From Pseudomonas asgharzadehiana (GTDB taxonomy: Bacteria > Pseudomonadota > Gammaproteobacteria > Pseudomonadales > Pseudomonadaceae), in the NCBI RefSeq assembly GCF_019139815.1, contig NZ_CP077079.1, positions 3,844,001 through 3,908,000 of the forward strand: DNA of 64,000 bases, given 5' to 3'. Position 1 is the first letter of the stretch, and every line of letters starts with the position of its first letter. Of the stretch, positions 44,517 to 54,412 are shown piece by piece. The notes under the pieces were generated by a model. That model did not search any database. It worked only from the letters and a program-made list of their open reading frames with translations, and was not told the origin of the DNA. The position numbers and the translations under genes were made by a program.

Positions 44517-45398
44517 TCAACGCCACGGCTCGCGTAGGGCAACTGAAATGAAACAGCCTGAGTTCGACTTTGACTTCAAACGCGTCTCGCATTGAATCGC
44601 CCCGGATTGTTTAGACACCTTGCAAGCTCCGGTGGACCCAAGCGCCCCGATGGAATCTACTTTCGCCGCCACCAGTTGCGGCACAAGACGGGTAATAGCA
44701 TTTTCGTCAACACCCTGCTCATCCATAGGCGTCCTAGGAAATACACTAAGACCGGTGAACATCGTCATCACTCCTTGCAGTGGCTTGTCGACTATTTGGC
44801 CCCAGGACCAATCAGTGAGCATTCGATGCTGGACGCCTGGCATCATTTGCTGCAACCCTTCGATCAGCTTGTCCCCCGCTTCCGTCAAGGCTCCAAGCGG
44901 CATCGCCGGCAAACTCTCCAAAATGAACCACATGCTCTTCGCGTCAGCATCGAGACGGGTTCTGACACCTTGCCGCCAATTCCAGCGACGGCAGGTCACG
45001 CCTTTGTCATCGCGCCAGACAACCTCGCCGGGGTCTGGATATTCGAAAGCAGGAGCTCCCTCTTTCATGGTGTCAAAAGGCTCGGTGCCATCTGCGACTA
45101 CCAGCCGTGGGGAGCCCACATACGCTTCAATGTTTTCCCCGCCAACAGGGATGGCGCACTCAATACTGATTGCGTTGTAGGGATCGACTATGGGATCCAG
45201 GCTAGGCAAGCTTCCGTCACGCAAAACCCGTTTACGCAGCGCCTCAGCTGAACAAGGCGTACGCTGCGGCTTGGCGCCGAACTTTCGGAATGTCTCCGCC
45301 CATGCGGCCAGGTGAGCTTCTCCCCAGCTTGGCCCGCCTTCCTGCACAGCCTTGCAAGCACGGTCCAGGGCTGCCTGAGCATGGTGGTGCAGGAGCAC
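44517..45398 (-). pseudogene. B3/B4-domain protein fused to a truncated DapA-family start
   Basis: The first part (about 210 residues) matches the B3/4 tRNA-binding domain protein family (LPSLDPIVDPYNAISIECAI, GEVVWRDDKGVTCRRWNWRQ). It then reads straight into MFTGLSVFPRTPMDEQGVDE and AAKVDSIGALGSTG, the start of a dihydrodipicolinate-synthase-family protein, which breaks off after about 45 residues in unrelated sequence. An AAGGAG lies eight bases before ATG 44762, so the second gene had its own start. The N-terminal part of the B3/4 protein also appears shortened. Confidence 0.65.
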
Positions 45399-45544
45399 TT
45401 TGGCTCACAAAATATCGCTGGGAATCGGACTGCCTTTCGCGTTGTTCGCCACTCTAGTACTTCATCTGACTTGGCAGACACCAAATTGTAAGCTGTAGCC
45501 TGACTTACGTAACACAGGTCAGACCGGTACCCACTGATGCGGCA

Positions 45545-46200
45545 GCAATCGTCCGATCTCACTGGCCCGCTGCGTCGGTAGCCGCATCAGCACATCTTTG
45601 AGATAGGCATACGGTTCATCCCCAGTTCCTGCGTGCCGATTGGATCAAGCTCATGATCGCTGCCGCTCGTTTGCCACTGCGCAGAGATCCGGCGAACAAC
45701 CAATTGGAGCGCCCGAGCGCCCATGGCCTGATCGTGTTTTCGACCGGGTTATTGTCGATGGGCACAGCACCATCTCCAGATAGCGCATCATCGCTACCCA
45801 GCGTTTCAGGCTGTAGTCCAAAGCCTTGGCCGTCGCCGAGCCTTCTGGCACAAGTTCGCGCTGAGCCAGCATCCACTCATGCAGTTTCTTTGCGATGGGC
45901 TCCGCTATCTTCTGACGTAATTGCCTGCAGTCTTCATCGTTCATGCCTTTGGCTTGCCGCTCGATCTCGTACAGACCGCCGATTGAGTGCAGTGCCTGTT
46001 CGGCCAGTTGGCTTTTGTTTGCCACCTGCAGTTCGAAGAACTTACGGCGTGCGTGGGACATGCAGCCAATTTCGGTGATACCCAGCTCGAAGCTGGCCTT
46101 GTAGCCCACGAAGTCATCGCAGACCAGCTTGCCTTTCCACGCGCCAAGGAAGTCATGTGCATGTTCGCCAGTACGGCTGCTCTCGGGCGCCACCAAGCAC
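45545..46200 (-). pseudogene. IS66 tnpC remnant
   Basis: The region matches the C-terminal half of the intact TnpC at 12086-13615: GEHAHDFLGAWKGKLVCDDF, then EIGCMSHARRKFFELQVANK and AVPIDNNPVENTIRPWALG. Frames change near 45780 (after MRYLE) and again near 45630, so it is inactive. Only this part of the IS66 element remains. Confidence 0.85.
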
Positions 46201-46394
46201 GTCGACAGCCCACACATTTGGCGCTGACAGACTCGTCGAAGTACCAGCCCTATCGCACAGGCTTAAACCGTTGCACTGCTGCCGGCCTGTCACTTTTTGC
46301 TCCCCCCTCCGCCATACCGACCCACACGGGCCCTGCCAATCCCGCCACAAACGGGGGTACAGACGGGGGTAGAAACACAAATCACAGGCAAAAA
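46201..46394. other. Gap between IS66 remnant and tRNA terminator
   Basis: No gene is recognised. It holds the right end of the integrated island before the tRNA-Ser terminator. Confidence 0.4.
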
Positions 46395-46426
46395 AAATCC
46401 CGCAAAGCCCCTGGCTTGCGGGATTT
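46395..46426 (-). terminator. Terminator of tRNA-Ser
   Basis: On the minus strand AAATCCCGCAA pairs with TTGCGGGATTT and is followed by a run of seven to eight T, 12 bases after the tRNA 3' end. It is a strong rho-independent terminator. Confidence 0.8.
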
Positions 46427-46438
46427 CTCTTTCATGTT

Positions 46439-46529
46439 TGGCGGGAAACCAGGGATTCGAACCCTGGGAACGCTATTAACGTTCGCCGGTTTTCAAGACC
46501 GGTGCATTCAACCACTCTGCCAATTTCCC
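46439..46529 (-). tRNA. tRNA-Ser (anticodon UGA)
   Basis: A complete 91-base serine tRNA. The acceptor GGGAAAT pairs with GTTTCCC, followed by G and an encoded CCA. The anticodon loop is CTTGAAA between CCGGT and ACCGG, and a long variable arm (GCGAACGTTAATAGCGTTC) is present. The T-arm is CAGGG-TTCGAAT-CCCTG. Its 3' 63 bases are repeated at 35466-35528, so the gene is the attachment site of the island to its left and is kept intact. Confidence 0.95.
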
Positions 46530-46681
46530 TTGTGCATTGCAGGATTATTGTAGGCCATCCTGTCTCAGCGGGCGCCATAATACCCGAATGAAACACACTG
46601 TCAAACTCTCGCCATAGCTTGTTACAGAGCGTCTGTTATGATCTTTGCGACTGAACGTTTCAAAACCGAAGGAGTGTCGCC

Positions 46682-47353
46682 ATGCGCGAACAGAATTACG
46701 CAGTGAATGGTAACGCGCAGGCTGAGCAGCTTGAAGTCAGCCGCGTATTGCGCAACACCTATGGCCTGCTCGCCCTTACCCTCGCTTTCAGCGGAGTAAT
46801 GGCGTTCGTGGCGCAGCAGATGCGCGTCGGCTACCCGAACATCTTTGTGGTGCTGATCGGCTTCTATGGTCTGTTCTTCCTGACCAACAAGCTGCGTGAC
46901 TCGGCCTGGGGCCTGGTATCGGCGTTTGCCTTGACCGGTTTCATGGGCTTTATCCTCGGCCCTATCCTCAACCGTTACCTCGGCATGGCCGGCGGCGCGC
47001 AAGTGGTGAGTTCGGCATTTGCCATGACGGCCCTGGTGTTTGGTGGTTTGTCGGCCTATGTGCTGATCACCCGTAAGGACATGAGCTTCCTGGGCGGTTT
47101 CATCACCGCGGGCTTCTTCGTATTGCTGGCGGCGGTGGTTGCAGGCATGTTCTTCCAGATCAGCGGCCTGCAACTGGCGATCAGCGCGGGTTTTGTGCTG
47201 TTCTCCTCCGTGTGCATCCTGTTCCAGACCAGCGCCATCATCCACGGCGGTGAGCGCAACTACATCATGGCGACCATCAGCCTGTATGTGTCGATCTACA
47301 ACCTGTTTATCAGCCTGTTGCAGATCTTCGGCATCATGAGCCGCGACGACTGA
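46682..47353 (+). CDS. yccA: Bax inhibitor-1/YccA family membrane protein
   Basis: A 223-residue inner-membrane protein with seven hydrophobic segments, starting MREQNYAVNGNAQAEQ. The segment pattern (LRNTYGLLALTLAFSGVMAF, then FVLFSSVCILFQTSAIIHGG and NYIMATISLYVSIYNLFISL) is that of the Bax inhibitor-1 family. E. coli YccA binds and inhibits the FtsH protease. GAAGGAG precedes the start. A strong terminator follows. Confidence 0.9.
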   Translation: MREQNYAVNGNAQAEQLEVSRVLRNTYGLLALTLAFSGVMAFVAQQMRVGYPNIFVVLIGFYGLFFLTNKLRDSAWGLVSAFALTGFMGFILGPILNRYLGMAGGAQVVSSAFAMTALVFGGLSAYVLITRKDMSFLGGFITAGFFVLLAAVVAGMFFQISGLQLAISAGFVLFSSVCILFQTSAIIHGGERNYIMATISLYVSIYNLFISLLQIFGIMSRDD

Positions 47354-47366
47354 TTGCCAGCCACAT

Positions 47367-47404
47367 AAAAATGCCCCGTATCGAAAGATGCGGGGCATTT
47401 TTTT
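47367..47404. terminator. Bidirectional rho-independent terminator
   Basis: AAAAATGCCCCGTATC pairs with GATGCGGGGCATTTTT around GAAA and is followed by more T. It lies between the convergent yccA and murB genes and works in both directions. Confidence 0.88.
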
Positions 47405-47420
47405 ATCAAAGAGCAGGACG

Positions 47421-48440
47421 TCAGTACTGGTTGGGTTCCATTTCCAGCTCGACCTCAAAACGCTCAGAGATGTCACGCTGGATGCACCGGGCCAGGTTGG
47501 CAATGTCTTGCCCCGTGGCGCCGCCATAATTGACCAGTACCAGCGCCTGTAATTTGTGTACGCCCGCATCGCCGTCACGAAAGCCCTTCCAACCGGCCTT
47601 GTCGATCAGCCAGCCTGCGGCAAGCTTCATTTGCCCGTCAGCCTGAGGGTAGGCCACCAGATCCGGGTACCGCGCCCGCAGCTTTTCGGCCAGGGCCTCG
47701 GGTACCAACGGGTTCTTGAAGAAGCTGCCGGCATTGCCCAGCACGGCCGGGTCCGGCAGTTTTTCGCTGCGGATGCTGCAAATCGCGCGGCTGACATCGC
47801 TCGGCGTCGCCTCGGTAATCCCCTGCCCGGCCAGGCGTTGTTGCACCGGGCCGTAGTCTAGCTTGAGGTGGCTGGCGCGGCTCAGGGCAAAGCGCACGCG
47901 CAGGATCAGCCAACGCCCGGTCTCGTGTTTGAACAGGCTGTCACGGTAGGCAAAGTTACACTCTTGCAGGGTGAACTCCCGCAGCTCGCCGGTTTGGCGA
48001 TCCAGCGCAGTGAGGCCCGCGAATACGTCCTTGATCTCCACACCGTAGGCGCCGATGTTCTGCATCGGGGCTGCGCCGACGGTGCCGGGAATCAGGCTGA
48101 GGTTTTCCAGACCGCAGAAGCCCTGCGCCAGCGTCCACAGCACGAACGGGTGCCATGCCTCGCCCGCTTCGGCCTCGACCACCACATGCACGCCATCATC
48201 GTGCAGCACGCGAATGCCCTGAGTGGCCATGCGCAAAACCAGCGCTGAAATATCCTGAGTCAGCAGCAGGTTGCTACCACCGCCAATCACCAGTAGCGGC
48301 AGCGCCTGCGCGGCGGCGCAGGCCAGGGCTTCGCGCACATCCGCGTCGCTATGGGCCTCGGCGAACAGCCGGGCGCGCACGTCGATACCGAAGCTGTTGA
48401 ATGGCTTGAGCGATACCTGCGCACGTACTTGCAAGGTCAT
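47421..48440 (-). CDS. murB: UDP-N-acetylenolpyruvoylglucosamine reductase MurB
   Basis: A 339-residue FAD enzyme that makes UDP-N-acetylmuramate for peptidoglycan. FAD-binding motifs are clear: LLVIGGGSNLLLT near residue 50 and NLSLIPGTVGAAPMQNIGAY near 120. The catalytic CNFAYRDSLF segment and GSFFKNPLV are present. ATG 48440 overlaps the phosphatase stop (ATGA). It is the last gene of the exbB-to-murB operon. Confidence 0.95.
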   Translation of the reverse strand: MTLQVRAQVSLKPFNSFGIDVRARLFAEAHSDADVREALACAAAQALPLLVIGGGSNLLLTQDISALVLRMATQGIRVLHDDGVHVVVEAEAGEAWHPFVLWTLAQGFCGLENLSLIPGTVGAAPMQNIGAYGVEIKDVFAGLTALDRQTGELREFTLQECNFAYRDSLFKHETGRWLILRVRFALSRASHLKLDYGPVQQRLAGQGITEATPSDVSRAICSIRSEKLPDPAVLGNAGSFFKNPLVPEALAEKLRARYPDLVAYPQADGQMKLAAGWLIDKAGWKGFRDGDAGVHKLQALVLVNYGGATGQDIANLARCIQRDISERFEVELEMEPNQY

Positions 48441-48901
48441 AACCGCCCCTTCAATTCGATCACCAATAAATCACAGGCTCGTTCGATCAGGTCCAAGACC
48501 CGCTCGAAACCTTGCTCGCCTTCGTAATAAGGGTCTGGCACCTCGTCCACTTCCGAGTCGTAGCGGCGCAGGAACAAATCCAGCTCAGCCTTGCCTTGCC
48601 CCGGTTGCAGCGCCTTGAGGTTGCGCAGGTTGCTGTTGTCCATGGCCAGGATCAGGTCATAGCGCGCAAAATCGGCGCGGGAGACCTGCTGCGCACGTTG
48701 GGCCGACAAATCGTAACCGCGCTCCAGCGCCGCACGCTGGCTGCGCTGGTCCGGCGGGTTGCCGATATGCCATTCGCCGGTACCGGCGGATGCCACCTCG
48801 ATCCGGCCGGCCAGCCCCGCTTCGCGTAACTTGTGCCGCAGCACACCTTCAGCAGTGGGCGAGCGGCAGATATTGCCCAGACAGACAAACAGAACCTCCA
48901 T
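48437..48901 (-). CDS. Low-molecular-weight protein-tyrosine phosphatase
   Basis: A 154-residue phosphatase. The P-loop VLFVCLGNICRSPTAEG carries the catalytic Cys and Arg near the N-terminus, and the acid-base Asp is in DPYYEGEQGFE. Such enzymes act on phosphotyrosine proteins, often in envelope polysaccharide control. ATG 48901 overlaps the kdsB stop codon. The position in this operon is conserved in pseudomonads. Confidence 0.93.
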   Translation of the reverse strand: MEVLFVCLGNICRSPTAEGVLRHKLREAGLAGRIEVASAGTGEWHIGNPPDQRSQRAALERGYDLSAQRAQQVSRADFARYDLILAMDNSNLRNLKALQPGQGKAELDLFLRRYDSEVDEVPDPYYEGEQGFERVLDLIERACDLLVIELKGRL

Positions 48902-49665
48902 CAAGCCCCCAGCAGGCGACGAACGCGATCAAGGTCTTCCTGGGTGTCGACACCCGCCGGCGGCGCTTCCAGGGCATCGCCCACGTGGATGCGCACGCCA
49001 TGCCACAAGGCACGCAGTTGCTCCAGGGATTCGGTGTTTTCCAGCCAGCATGGGCCCCAACTGACGAAGTCATGCAGGAAACCGGCGCGGTAGGCGTAGA
49101 TGCCGATATGGCGGCGATAAGGCACGCCTGCCGGTAGCACATCACGTTTTTTGGCGAAGGCGTCACGCGCCCAAGGCAAGGTCGCGCGACTGAAGGTGAG
49201 CGCTAGGCCGTTGATATCGCTGACCACTTTGACCACGTTCGGGTTGAACAGCGTTTCAATGTCTTCAATCGGCTCCGCCAGGGTCGCCATGCGCGCTTCA
49301 CCATGGGCCGCCAGGTTGGCGGCCACCTGGTCGATCACGCTTGGCGGAATCAGCGGCTCGTCACCTTGCACATTGACCACAATGGCGTCAGGCGCCAGGC
49401 CAAGCTGAGTGGCGACTTCGGCCAGGCGGTCGGTGCCGGAGTTATGGTCTTCGCGGGTCAGTACCGCCTCGGCACCAAAACCTTTGCAGGCTTCGATAAT
49501 ACGCGGGTCATCGGTGGCCACCACCACGCGCTCTGCGCTGCTTTTGCAGGCCTGTTCCCACACCAGTTGGATCATCGGCTTGCTGCCGATCAGTTGCAGC
49601 GGCTTGCCCGGCAGGCGGGTCGATGCGTAGCGTGAGGGAATGACAACAGTAAAGGCAGTGGTCAT
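48901..49665 (-). CDS. kdsB: CMP-KDO synthetase KdsB
   Basis: A 254-residue cytidylyltransferase that activates KDO for lipopolysaccharide core synthesis. It starts [19 protein letters not shown], the nucleotide-binding signature, and has [13 protein letters not shown] and [10 protein letters not shown]. Its start overlaps the stop of the Trm112-like gene (ATGA). Confidence 0.95.
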   Translation of the reverse strand: MTTAFTVVIPSRYASTRLPGKPLQLIGSKPMIQLVWEQACKSSAERVVVATDDPRIIEACKGFGAEAVLTREDHNSGTDRLAEVATQLGLAPDAIVVNVQGDEPLIPPSVIDQVAANLAAHGEARMATLAEPIEDIETLFNPNVVKVVSDINGLALTFSRATLPWARDAFAKKRDVLPAGVPYRRHIGIYAYRAGFLHDFVSWGPCWLENTESLEQLRALWHGVRIHVGDALEAPPAGVDTQEDLDRVRRLLGA

Positions 49666-49847
49666 TTATCCAGACGCTCGTCGGTGGTCAGGGTGCGTGC
49701 TTCGCTTTCAAGCATCACCGGGATACCGTCACGGATCGGGTACGCCAGGCCGGCGCCTTTGCTGATCAGCTCGGTTTTGTCGGCGCTGAGCTTGAGCGGG
49801 CCTTTGCAGATCGGGCAAGCGAGGATGTCGAGCAGTTTGGTGTCCAT
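49662..49847 (-). CDS. Trm112-like zinc protein (YcaR)
   Basis: A 61-residue protein beginning [20 protein letters not shown], with one CPIC zinc knuckle typical of bacterial Trm112/YcaR proteins. These are thought to support methyltransferases. It sits between lpxK and kdsB, as in E. coli and other Pseudomonas. Confidence 0.92.
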   Translation of the reverse strand: MDTKLLDILACPICKGPLKLSADKTELISKGAGLAYPIRDGIPVMLESEARTLTTDERLDK

Positions 49848-49871
49848 GAGTGTTTCCTGGAAAGAAGCGTT

Positions 49872-50882
49872 TTAAGGCAAGAGTCGGTCAGGCAGCAGGC
49901 GCATCAGTTGCGTGTCGAACCAGGCGACGAACGCCGGCGACGGCAACGCATCCACCGCAAGGTACCACCAGTCGGGCCGGGCAAAGGCGCGGCACTTGAC
50001 CGCGTCTTTTTCGGTCATGACCAGCGGCAGCGACGGCGTGAAATTCAGGACCTCGGCGCTGTACGGCGCATGGTCGGCAAACGCATGGGGGATGGGTTGC
50101 CAGTGTAGCGTTTCAAGGGTGTTGAAGAAACGTTGCGGGTTGCCGATACCGGCGACCGCATGCACCCGCTGGCCCGGAGCGAAGTGCTCGACGCAGCGGC
50201 GCTCGCCGGTCTGCAGGTTGATCAGCGCGCTGGGCTGCAGGCGAAAGGCAAAACCATCGTCGCGATCTGAGCCGGCGCCGTTATAAAGCAGCGCATCCAC
50301 ACTCTGCAAACGCTCCACCGGCTCGCGCAATGGCCCGGCCGGCAGGCAATGGCGGTTGCCCAGGCCACGGGCGGCATCGATCAGCACCAACTCCAGGTCG
50401 CGAGCCAGACGGTAGTGCTGTAGGCCGTCATCAGAGAGGATCAGGTCGAGAGGTTCGCTGGCCAGCAGTGCCTTGACCGCGCGACTGCGGTCGGGGTCGA
50501 TCATCAAGGGCACGCCGCAACGCTGTACGATCAGCAAAGGTTCATCCCCCGCCACCTCGGCGCTGTGGCTGGCCTCGACGCGCCACGGCAAGCGCGGCGG
50601 CTTGGCACCATACCCACGGCTCACCACGCCCACGCGTACGCCGCTGCGCCGGCAGTGTTCGATCAACCACAGGATCAACGGCGTCTTGCCGGTGCCCCCC
50701 ACGGTAATGTTACCGACCACCACCACCGGCACCGGCGACTGATAAATATCGCCCTCGCCCGCCACGAACCGCGCGCGCTTGCGCGCCACAATACGGCGAT
50801 ACAGTGACTCCAGCGGCCGCAACAGGGTGAGCGCCGGATGCCCCTCGTACCAGGCCTTGAGCAAACGATCGGACATGGCCAT
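49872..50882 (-). CDS. lpxK: Lipid A 4'-kinase LpxK
   Basis: A 336-residue membrane-associated kinase that phosphorylates the lipid A precursor. The P-loop is [20 protein letters not shown] (about residues 54-73), and [14 protein letters not shown] carries the catalytic Asp pair. The start ATG 50882 overlaps the exbD stop (TGATG). Confidence 0.95.
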   Translation of the reverse strand: MAMSDRLLKAWYEGHPALTLLRPLESLYRRIVARKRARFVAGEGDIYQSPVPVVVVGNITVGGTGKTPLILWLIEHCRRSGVRVGVVSRGYGAKPPRLPWRVEASHSAEVAGDEPLLIVQRCGVPLMIDPDRSRAVKALLASEPLDLILSDDGLQHYRLARDLELVLIDAARGLGNRHCLPAGPLREPVERLQSVDALLYNGAGSDRDDGFAFRLQPSALINLQTGERRCVEHFAPGQRVHAVAGIGNPQRFFNTLETLHWQPIPHAFADHAPYSAEVLNFTPSLPLVMTEKDAVKCRAFARPDWWYLAVDALPSPAFVAWFDTQLMRLLPDRLLP

Positions 50883-51310
50883 CAGGGTTGGCTCGCCGCC
50901 TCGACGGTGCTCATGCGCAGGTGGCTGAAACCCAGCTTGCCGGCGGCATCCATCGCGGTGATCACGGCCTGATGCTGGGTCTTGCCATCGGCACTGATGG
51001 ACAACGGCATCTTGGTATCGCCCCCGGACTCTTTTTCCAAGGCGACCATCAGGCTGGCGAGGTCGTTTTTCTCCAGCACCTGGTTATTCACCGAGAACAC
51101 GCCGTCGGCGCTGATGGCGATGTCAATCTGCTTGACCTCCTGGTCTTCGGCCGGCGAACCGCTCACCGCTTCCGGCAAGTCGACACGCAGCTCGGTCTGC
51201 CGGGTGAAGGTGGTGGTGACGACAAAAAACAGCAGCAGGATAAACACCACGTCGATCAGCGACGCGAGGTTGATATCAACGTTTTCCCGTTGCTTGCGGC
51301 GAAATTTCAC
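50882..51310 (-). CDS. exbD: ExbD/TolR-type biopolymer transport protein
   Basis: A 142-residue protein with one membrane segment ([20 protein letters not shown]) containing the proton-channel Asp, and a periplasmic domain. It works with ExbB to energise TonB or a similar envelope process. The gene overlaps exbB and lpxK by a few bases, so translation is coupled. Confidence 0.93.
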   Translation of the reverse strand: MKFRRKQRENVDINLASLIDVVFILLLFFVVTTTFTRQTELRVDLPEAVSGSPAEDQEVKQIDIAISADGVFSVNNQVLEKNDLASLMVALEKESGGDTKMPLSISADGKTQHQAVITAMDAAGKLGFSHLRMSTVEAASQP

Positions 51311-51942
51311 GCTGTGCCCCCGACGAGGTCCACGTCACGGTCGCCCTGAACCACTTCCACCAACTTGATGGCTTCCTGCTCCATGCCGACCACCAGTTCA
51401 TCGATGCGCCGTTGCAGGAAACGATGGAAAAACACCGAAGGAATACCGACCATCAGGCCCGCCGCCGTGGTGATCAGCGCCTTGGAAATACCACCGGCCA
51501 GCACAGCGGCGTTGGTACTCATGCCCGAACCCATGAACGAGCTGAAAATATCGATCATGCCCAGTACCGTACCCAGCAAACCGAGCAGCGGGGCCATGGC
51601 GGCGATGGTGCCGAGGGCGTTGATGTAGCGCTCCAGCTCATGGATAACCCGGGCGGCGGCCTCTTCGATGCATTCCTTCATGATCTCGCGGCCATGCTTG
51701 GAGTTGGCCAGGCCCGCTGCGAGGATTTCACCCAGCGGCGAGTCGGCGCGCAGGGCCTTGAGTTTTTCCTTGTCCAACTGCTTGTTCTTGATCCAGCCCC
51801 AGACCTGCCCCAGCAGATGCTCGGGGGTGACGCGGCTGGCGCGCAGAGTCCACAGGCGTTCGGCAACGATGCCGAGTGCGGCGACGGAGCTCAAGATGAT
51901 CGGCAACATCATCCAGCCGCCGGATTTGACCAATTCCCACAC
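51307..51942 (-). CDS. exbB: ExbB/TolQ-type biopolymer transport protein
   Basis: A 211-residue protein with three membrane segments. Typical motifs are GWMMLPIILSSVAALGIVAE and IAAMAPLLGLLGTVLGMIDI. GTG 51942 (VWELVKSGG) is the start because GAGGGG lies upstream; the longer frame to 52224 has no matching domain. It is the first gene of the operon ending in murB, with a 110-base gap after comEC. No tonB gene is adjacent. Confidence 0.92.
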   Translation of the reverse strand: MWELVKSGGWMMLPIILSSVAALGIVAERLWTLRASRVTPEHLLGQVWGWIKNKQLDKEKLKALRADSPLGEILAAGLANSKHGREIMKECIEEAAARVIHELERYINALGTIAAMAPLLGLLGTVLGMIDIFSSFMGSGMSTNAAVLAGGISKALITTAAGLMVGIPSVFFHRFLQRRIDELVVGMEQEAIKLVEVVQGDRDVDLVGGTA

Positions 51943-52051
51943 AGTGAATGTCCCCTCGAAAAAGTGCGCCACTTTACCATATAGGTTTGGCAGCGGGGTC
52001 TGTCGGCCATGGCGCCGCCTGTCGCAGGCTCCAGCGCCGGTTAACGCTGGA

Positions 52052-54277
52052 TCAGGGTAACGCTTCACGCCAGAAACGGCGTTGACCGCGCGCAACAACC
52101 GGGGGTGCGAAGGCCCCCAATTGCAGGCGCACGGCCCCCTGTTCGGCGCTGTCGTATACCCGACTGCCCAAGGCCTTATAGCGCTGCATGACCTGCTGGT
52201 GAGGATGACCGAACGCGTTGCCACGCCCCCGGGAAATCAACACCGACCCAGGCGCCAGCCGCTGAAGAAAAGGCCACGACGATGAACTGCGGCTGCCATG
52301 GTGAGGGGCTTGCAGCCAATCGGTGCGCAGCGCCAAGGGAGAGTCGAGAAACGCCCGCTCAGCGGCACGATCGATATCCCCCGTCAGCAGTAACCGCTCA
52401 CCATTGGCCTGCACCTGCAACACGCAGGATTTGGGGTTTCCGGCAGTGGCATCAGGCCATTGCCAAAGTTCGAAGATCACGCCGTCCCAGGTCCACTGCT
52501 CGCCGCTGCTACAGGGTTGGGTGTCGAGCAATGCCGGTAGCCCCCCGGTTTCGCCGCCCACGACACGCTTGACCGGCAGTGCGCGGGCCACGGCCGCCGC
52601 GCCACCGGCGTGGTCGGCATCGGCATGACTGAGCAGCATCATGTCCAACGCACCTACACCAAGCTTTTTCAATGCCGGCACCACCACGCGCGCGCCCAGG
52701 TCCATCGCCCCCGAGCGCGGGCCCGCATCGTAGAGCAAGGTGTGATGGCGCGTGCGCAGGATCAACGCCTGCCCCTGCCCCACATCCAACTGCAACACGT
52801 CCACCCGTCCATGGGGTACCTGCTCGCGCGGGGGAAATACCGCCAACAGCAGCATCGGCCAACCCAACACCCGAAACGGTACGCCCTTGGGCAGCAGCAA
52901 CAGCACCGCGCCCGCCAGGCTCACCCACCAACAAACCAGGGGCACCTCAGCCGGTATCCACGCAGGCACGTGCCCCGCAAGCCATGCCAAACCTCTGAAC
53001 AACCCATCCAGCGCCCCACCCGCCAGCCACAGCAGCCACTCTCCTGCAAGGGGCACTCCTAACAGCACGCTCCCCAGCAACGCCAGAGGCAACACCACCA
53101 GGCTGATCCACGGCACAGCCACCAAATTGGCCAGCGGCGCACTGACGCTGATCGGCAACCCCAACACCAGCAGCACCGGAAACAAACCGATGGCAATCAA
53201 CCATTGCGGTCGCGTCCAGGCCTGCCAGACACTCCAAGGCCCCAGGCGGCCCCCGAATGCCAGCACCAGCACAGCGACGGCGGCAAAGGACAACCAGAAC
53301 CCGGCTTGCAGGCTGGCCAATGGTTCAAGGATCAGCACCGCGACCAGCGCCAGCAACAGCGGCCACCAGAACCCCAGATGACGAAAGCGCAAACGCCACA
53401 ACAACACCAACCCCACCATGACGCAGGCCCGCTGCACCGGCACGCCGAACCCCGCCAACACGCCATAGCCCAGTGCCGCCGCAAATGCCAGGCCGCACGC
53501 CCACCGCAGCCATGGCCAGGCGCGGGGCCAGCAACCGTAGCGCGCAAGCAGCGCGACCAGCCCGTAGATCAACCCTGCCAGCAAGCCGATGTGTTGGCCG
53601 GAAATCACCAGCAAATGCACCGTGCCGGTATCCTGCAACACCTGCCAGTCCTTGGCCTCCAGCCCGGAACCATCTCCCAGCACCAACGCCGCCAGACCGG
53701 CTTCGCGCCCCTGGGCATCCACCGCCAGCAGGCGTTGGCGCACCGTGTCGCGCCAGGCATGGCGCGCCGGCGTCAGGCGTTCGCCGTCCTTGACCGACCC
53801 GGTGGCACCGATGCGTTGGGCCAGCAGCCAGGCTTCATGATCAAACCCGTGAAAATTAAGCAGCCCCGACGGTCGCCTGAGTGTCACCGCCAGGCGCCAG
53901 CGCTCCCCGCTGCGCACCGCTGGCCCGCCGTGCCAGGATACCCGGATACGCGAAGGTAGCCGCGCATTGCGCGACCGGCTGTCGGCCAAGTCGAAACGCA
54001 CTCCCGTAGCGGTCTGCTGCGGCAAGCCGATCACACGCCCTTCGAGCCAACGCGTCTGACCATCGAGCGCAGGCTGCAGGCGATCATTCAATGCCCACTG
54101 CGCGCTGATGCACGCCCAGCTCAGCCCCAGCAGGAAAAACGCCAGTGCAAAGGTGCGAAAAGGCAGCAACATCAACGCCAACACCAACATGGCTATAAGC
54201 CACCCCACTGACGGCAGCGCCGGCAGGAAACGTAAGGCAAGTAGCCCCAGCGCCAACGTAAACATCCCTGTTTTCAT
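52052..54277 (-). CDS. comEC: DNA internalization protein ComEC/Rec2
   Basis: A 741-residue membrane protein. It has a ComEC N-terminal part with a DUF4131-type OB-like domain, the competence membrane core (HLLVISGQHIGLLAGLIYGL) and a C-terminal beta-lactamase-like domain with SHADADHAGGA. It moves single-stranded DNA into the cytoplasm during uptake. AAGGAT precedes ATG 54277. Pseudomonads carry it even where natural transformation is not well documented. Confidence 0.93.
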   Translation of the reverse strand: MKTGMFTLALGLLALRFLPALPSVGWLIAMLVLALMLLPFRTFALAFFLLGLSWACISAQWALNDRLQPALDGQTRWLEGRVIGLPQQTATGVRFDLADSRSRNARLPSRIRVSWHGGPAVRSGERWRLAVTLRRPSGLLNFHGFDHEAWLLAQRIGATGSVKDGERLTPARHAWRDTVRQRLLAVDAQGREAGLAALVLGDGSGLEAKDWQVLQDTGTVHLLVISGQHIGLLAGLIYGLVALLARYGCWPRAWPWLRWACGLAFAAALGYGVLAGFGVPVQRACVMVGLVLLWRLRFRHLGFWWPLLLALVAVLILEPLASLQAGFWLSFAAVAVLVLAFGGRLGPWSVWQAWTRPQWLIAIGLFPVLLVLGLPISVSAPLANLVAVPWISLVVLPLALLGSVLLGVPLAGEWLLWLAGGALDGLFRGLAWLAGHVPAWIPAEVPLVCWWVSLAGAVLLLLPKGVPFRVLGWPMLLLAVFPPREQVPHGRVDVLQLDVGQGQALILRTRHHTLLYDAGPRSGAMDLGARVVVPALKKLGVGALDMMLLSHADADHAGGAAAVARALPVKRVVGGETGGLPALLDTQPCSSGEQWTWDGVIFELWQWPDATAGNPKSCVLQVQANGERLLLTGDIDRAAERAFLDSPLALRTDWLQAPHHGSRSSSSWPFLQRLAPGSVLISRGRGNAFGHPHQQVMQRYKALGSRVYDSAEQGAVRLQLGAFAPPVVARGQRRFWREALP

Positions 54278-54412
54278 GGATCATCCTTTTCAAGTGACCC
54301 ATTCAGTCATAGCGGGGGGTTCAGCGCGCCCAATGATGTTTTGTCACAAAGTCTGAATTTTCTGTTTATAGAATGCGCGCATACTTGCCCCTCGAACTGA
54401 CCTGGACCCCTT

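Noticed and set aside
46622..47578. Minus-strand frame of 318 codons
   Set aside because: It overlaps yccA and the terminator; the composition is that of a shadow frame.
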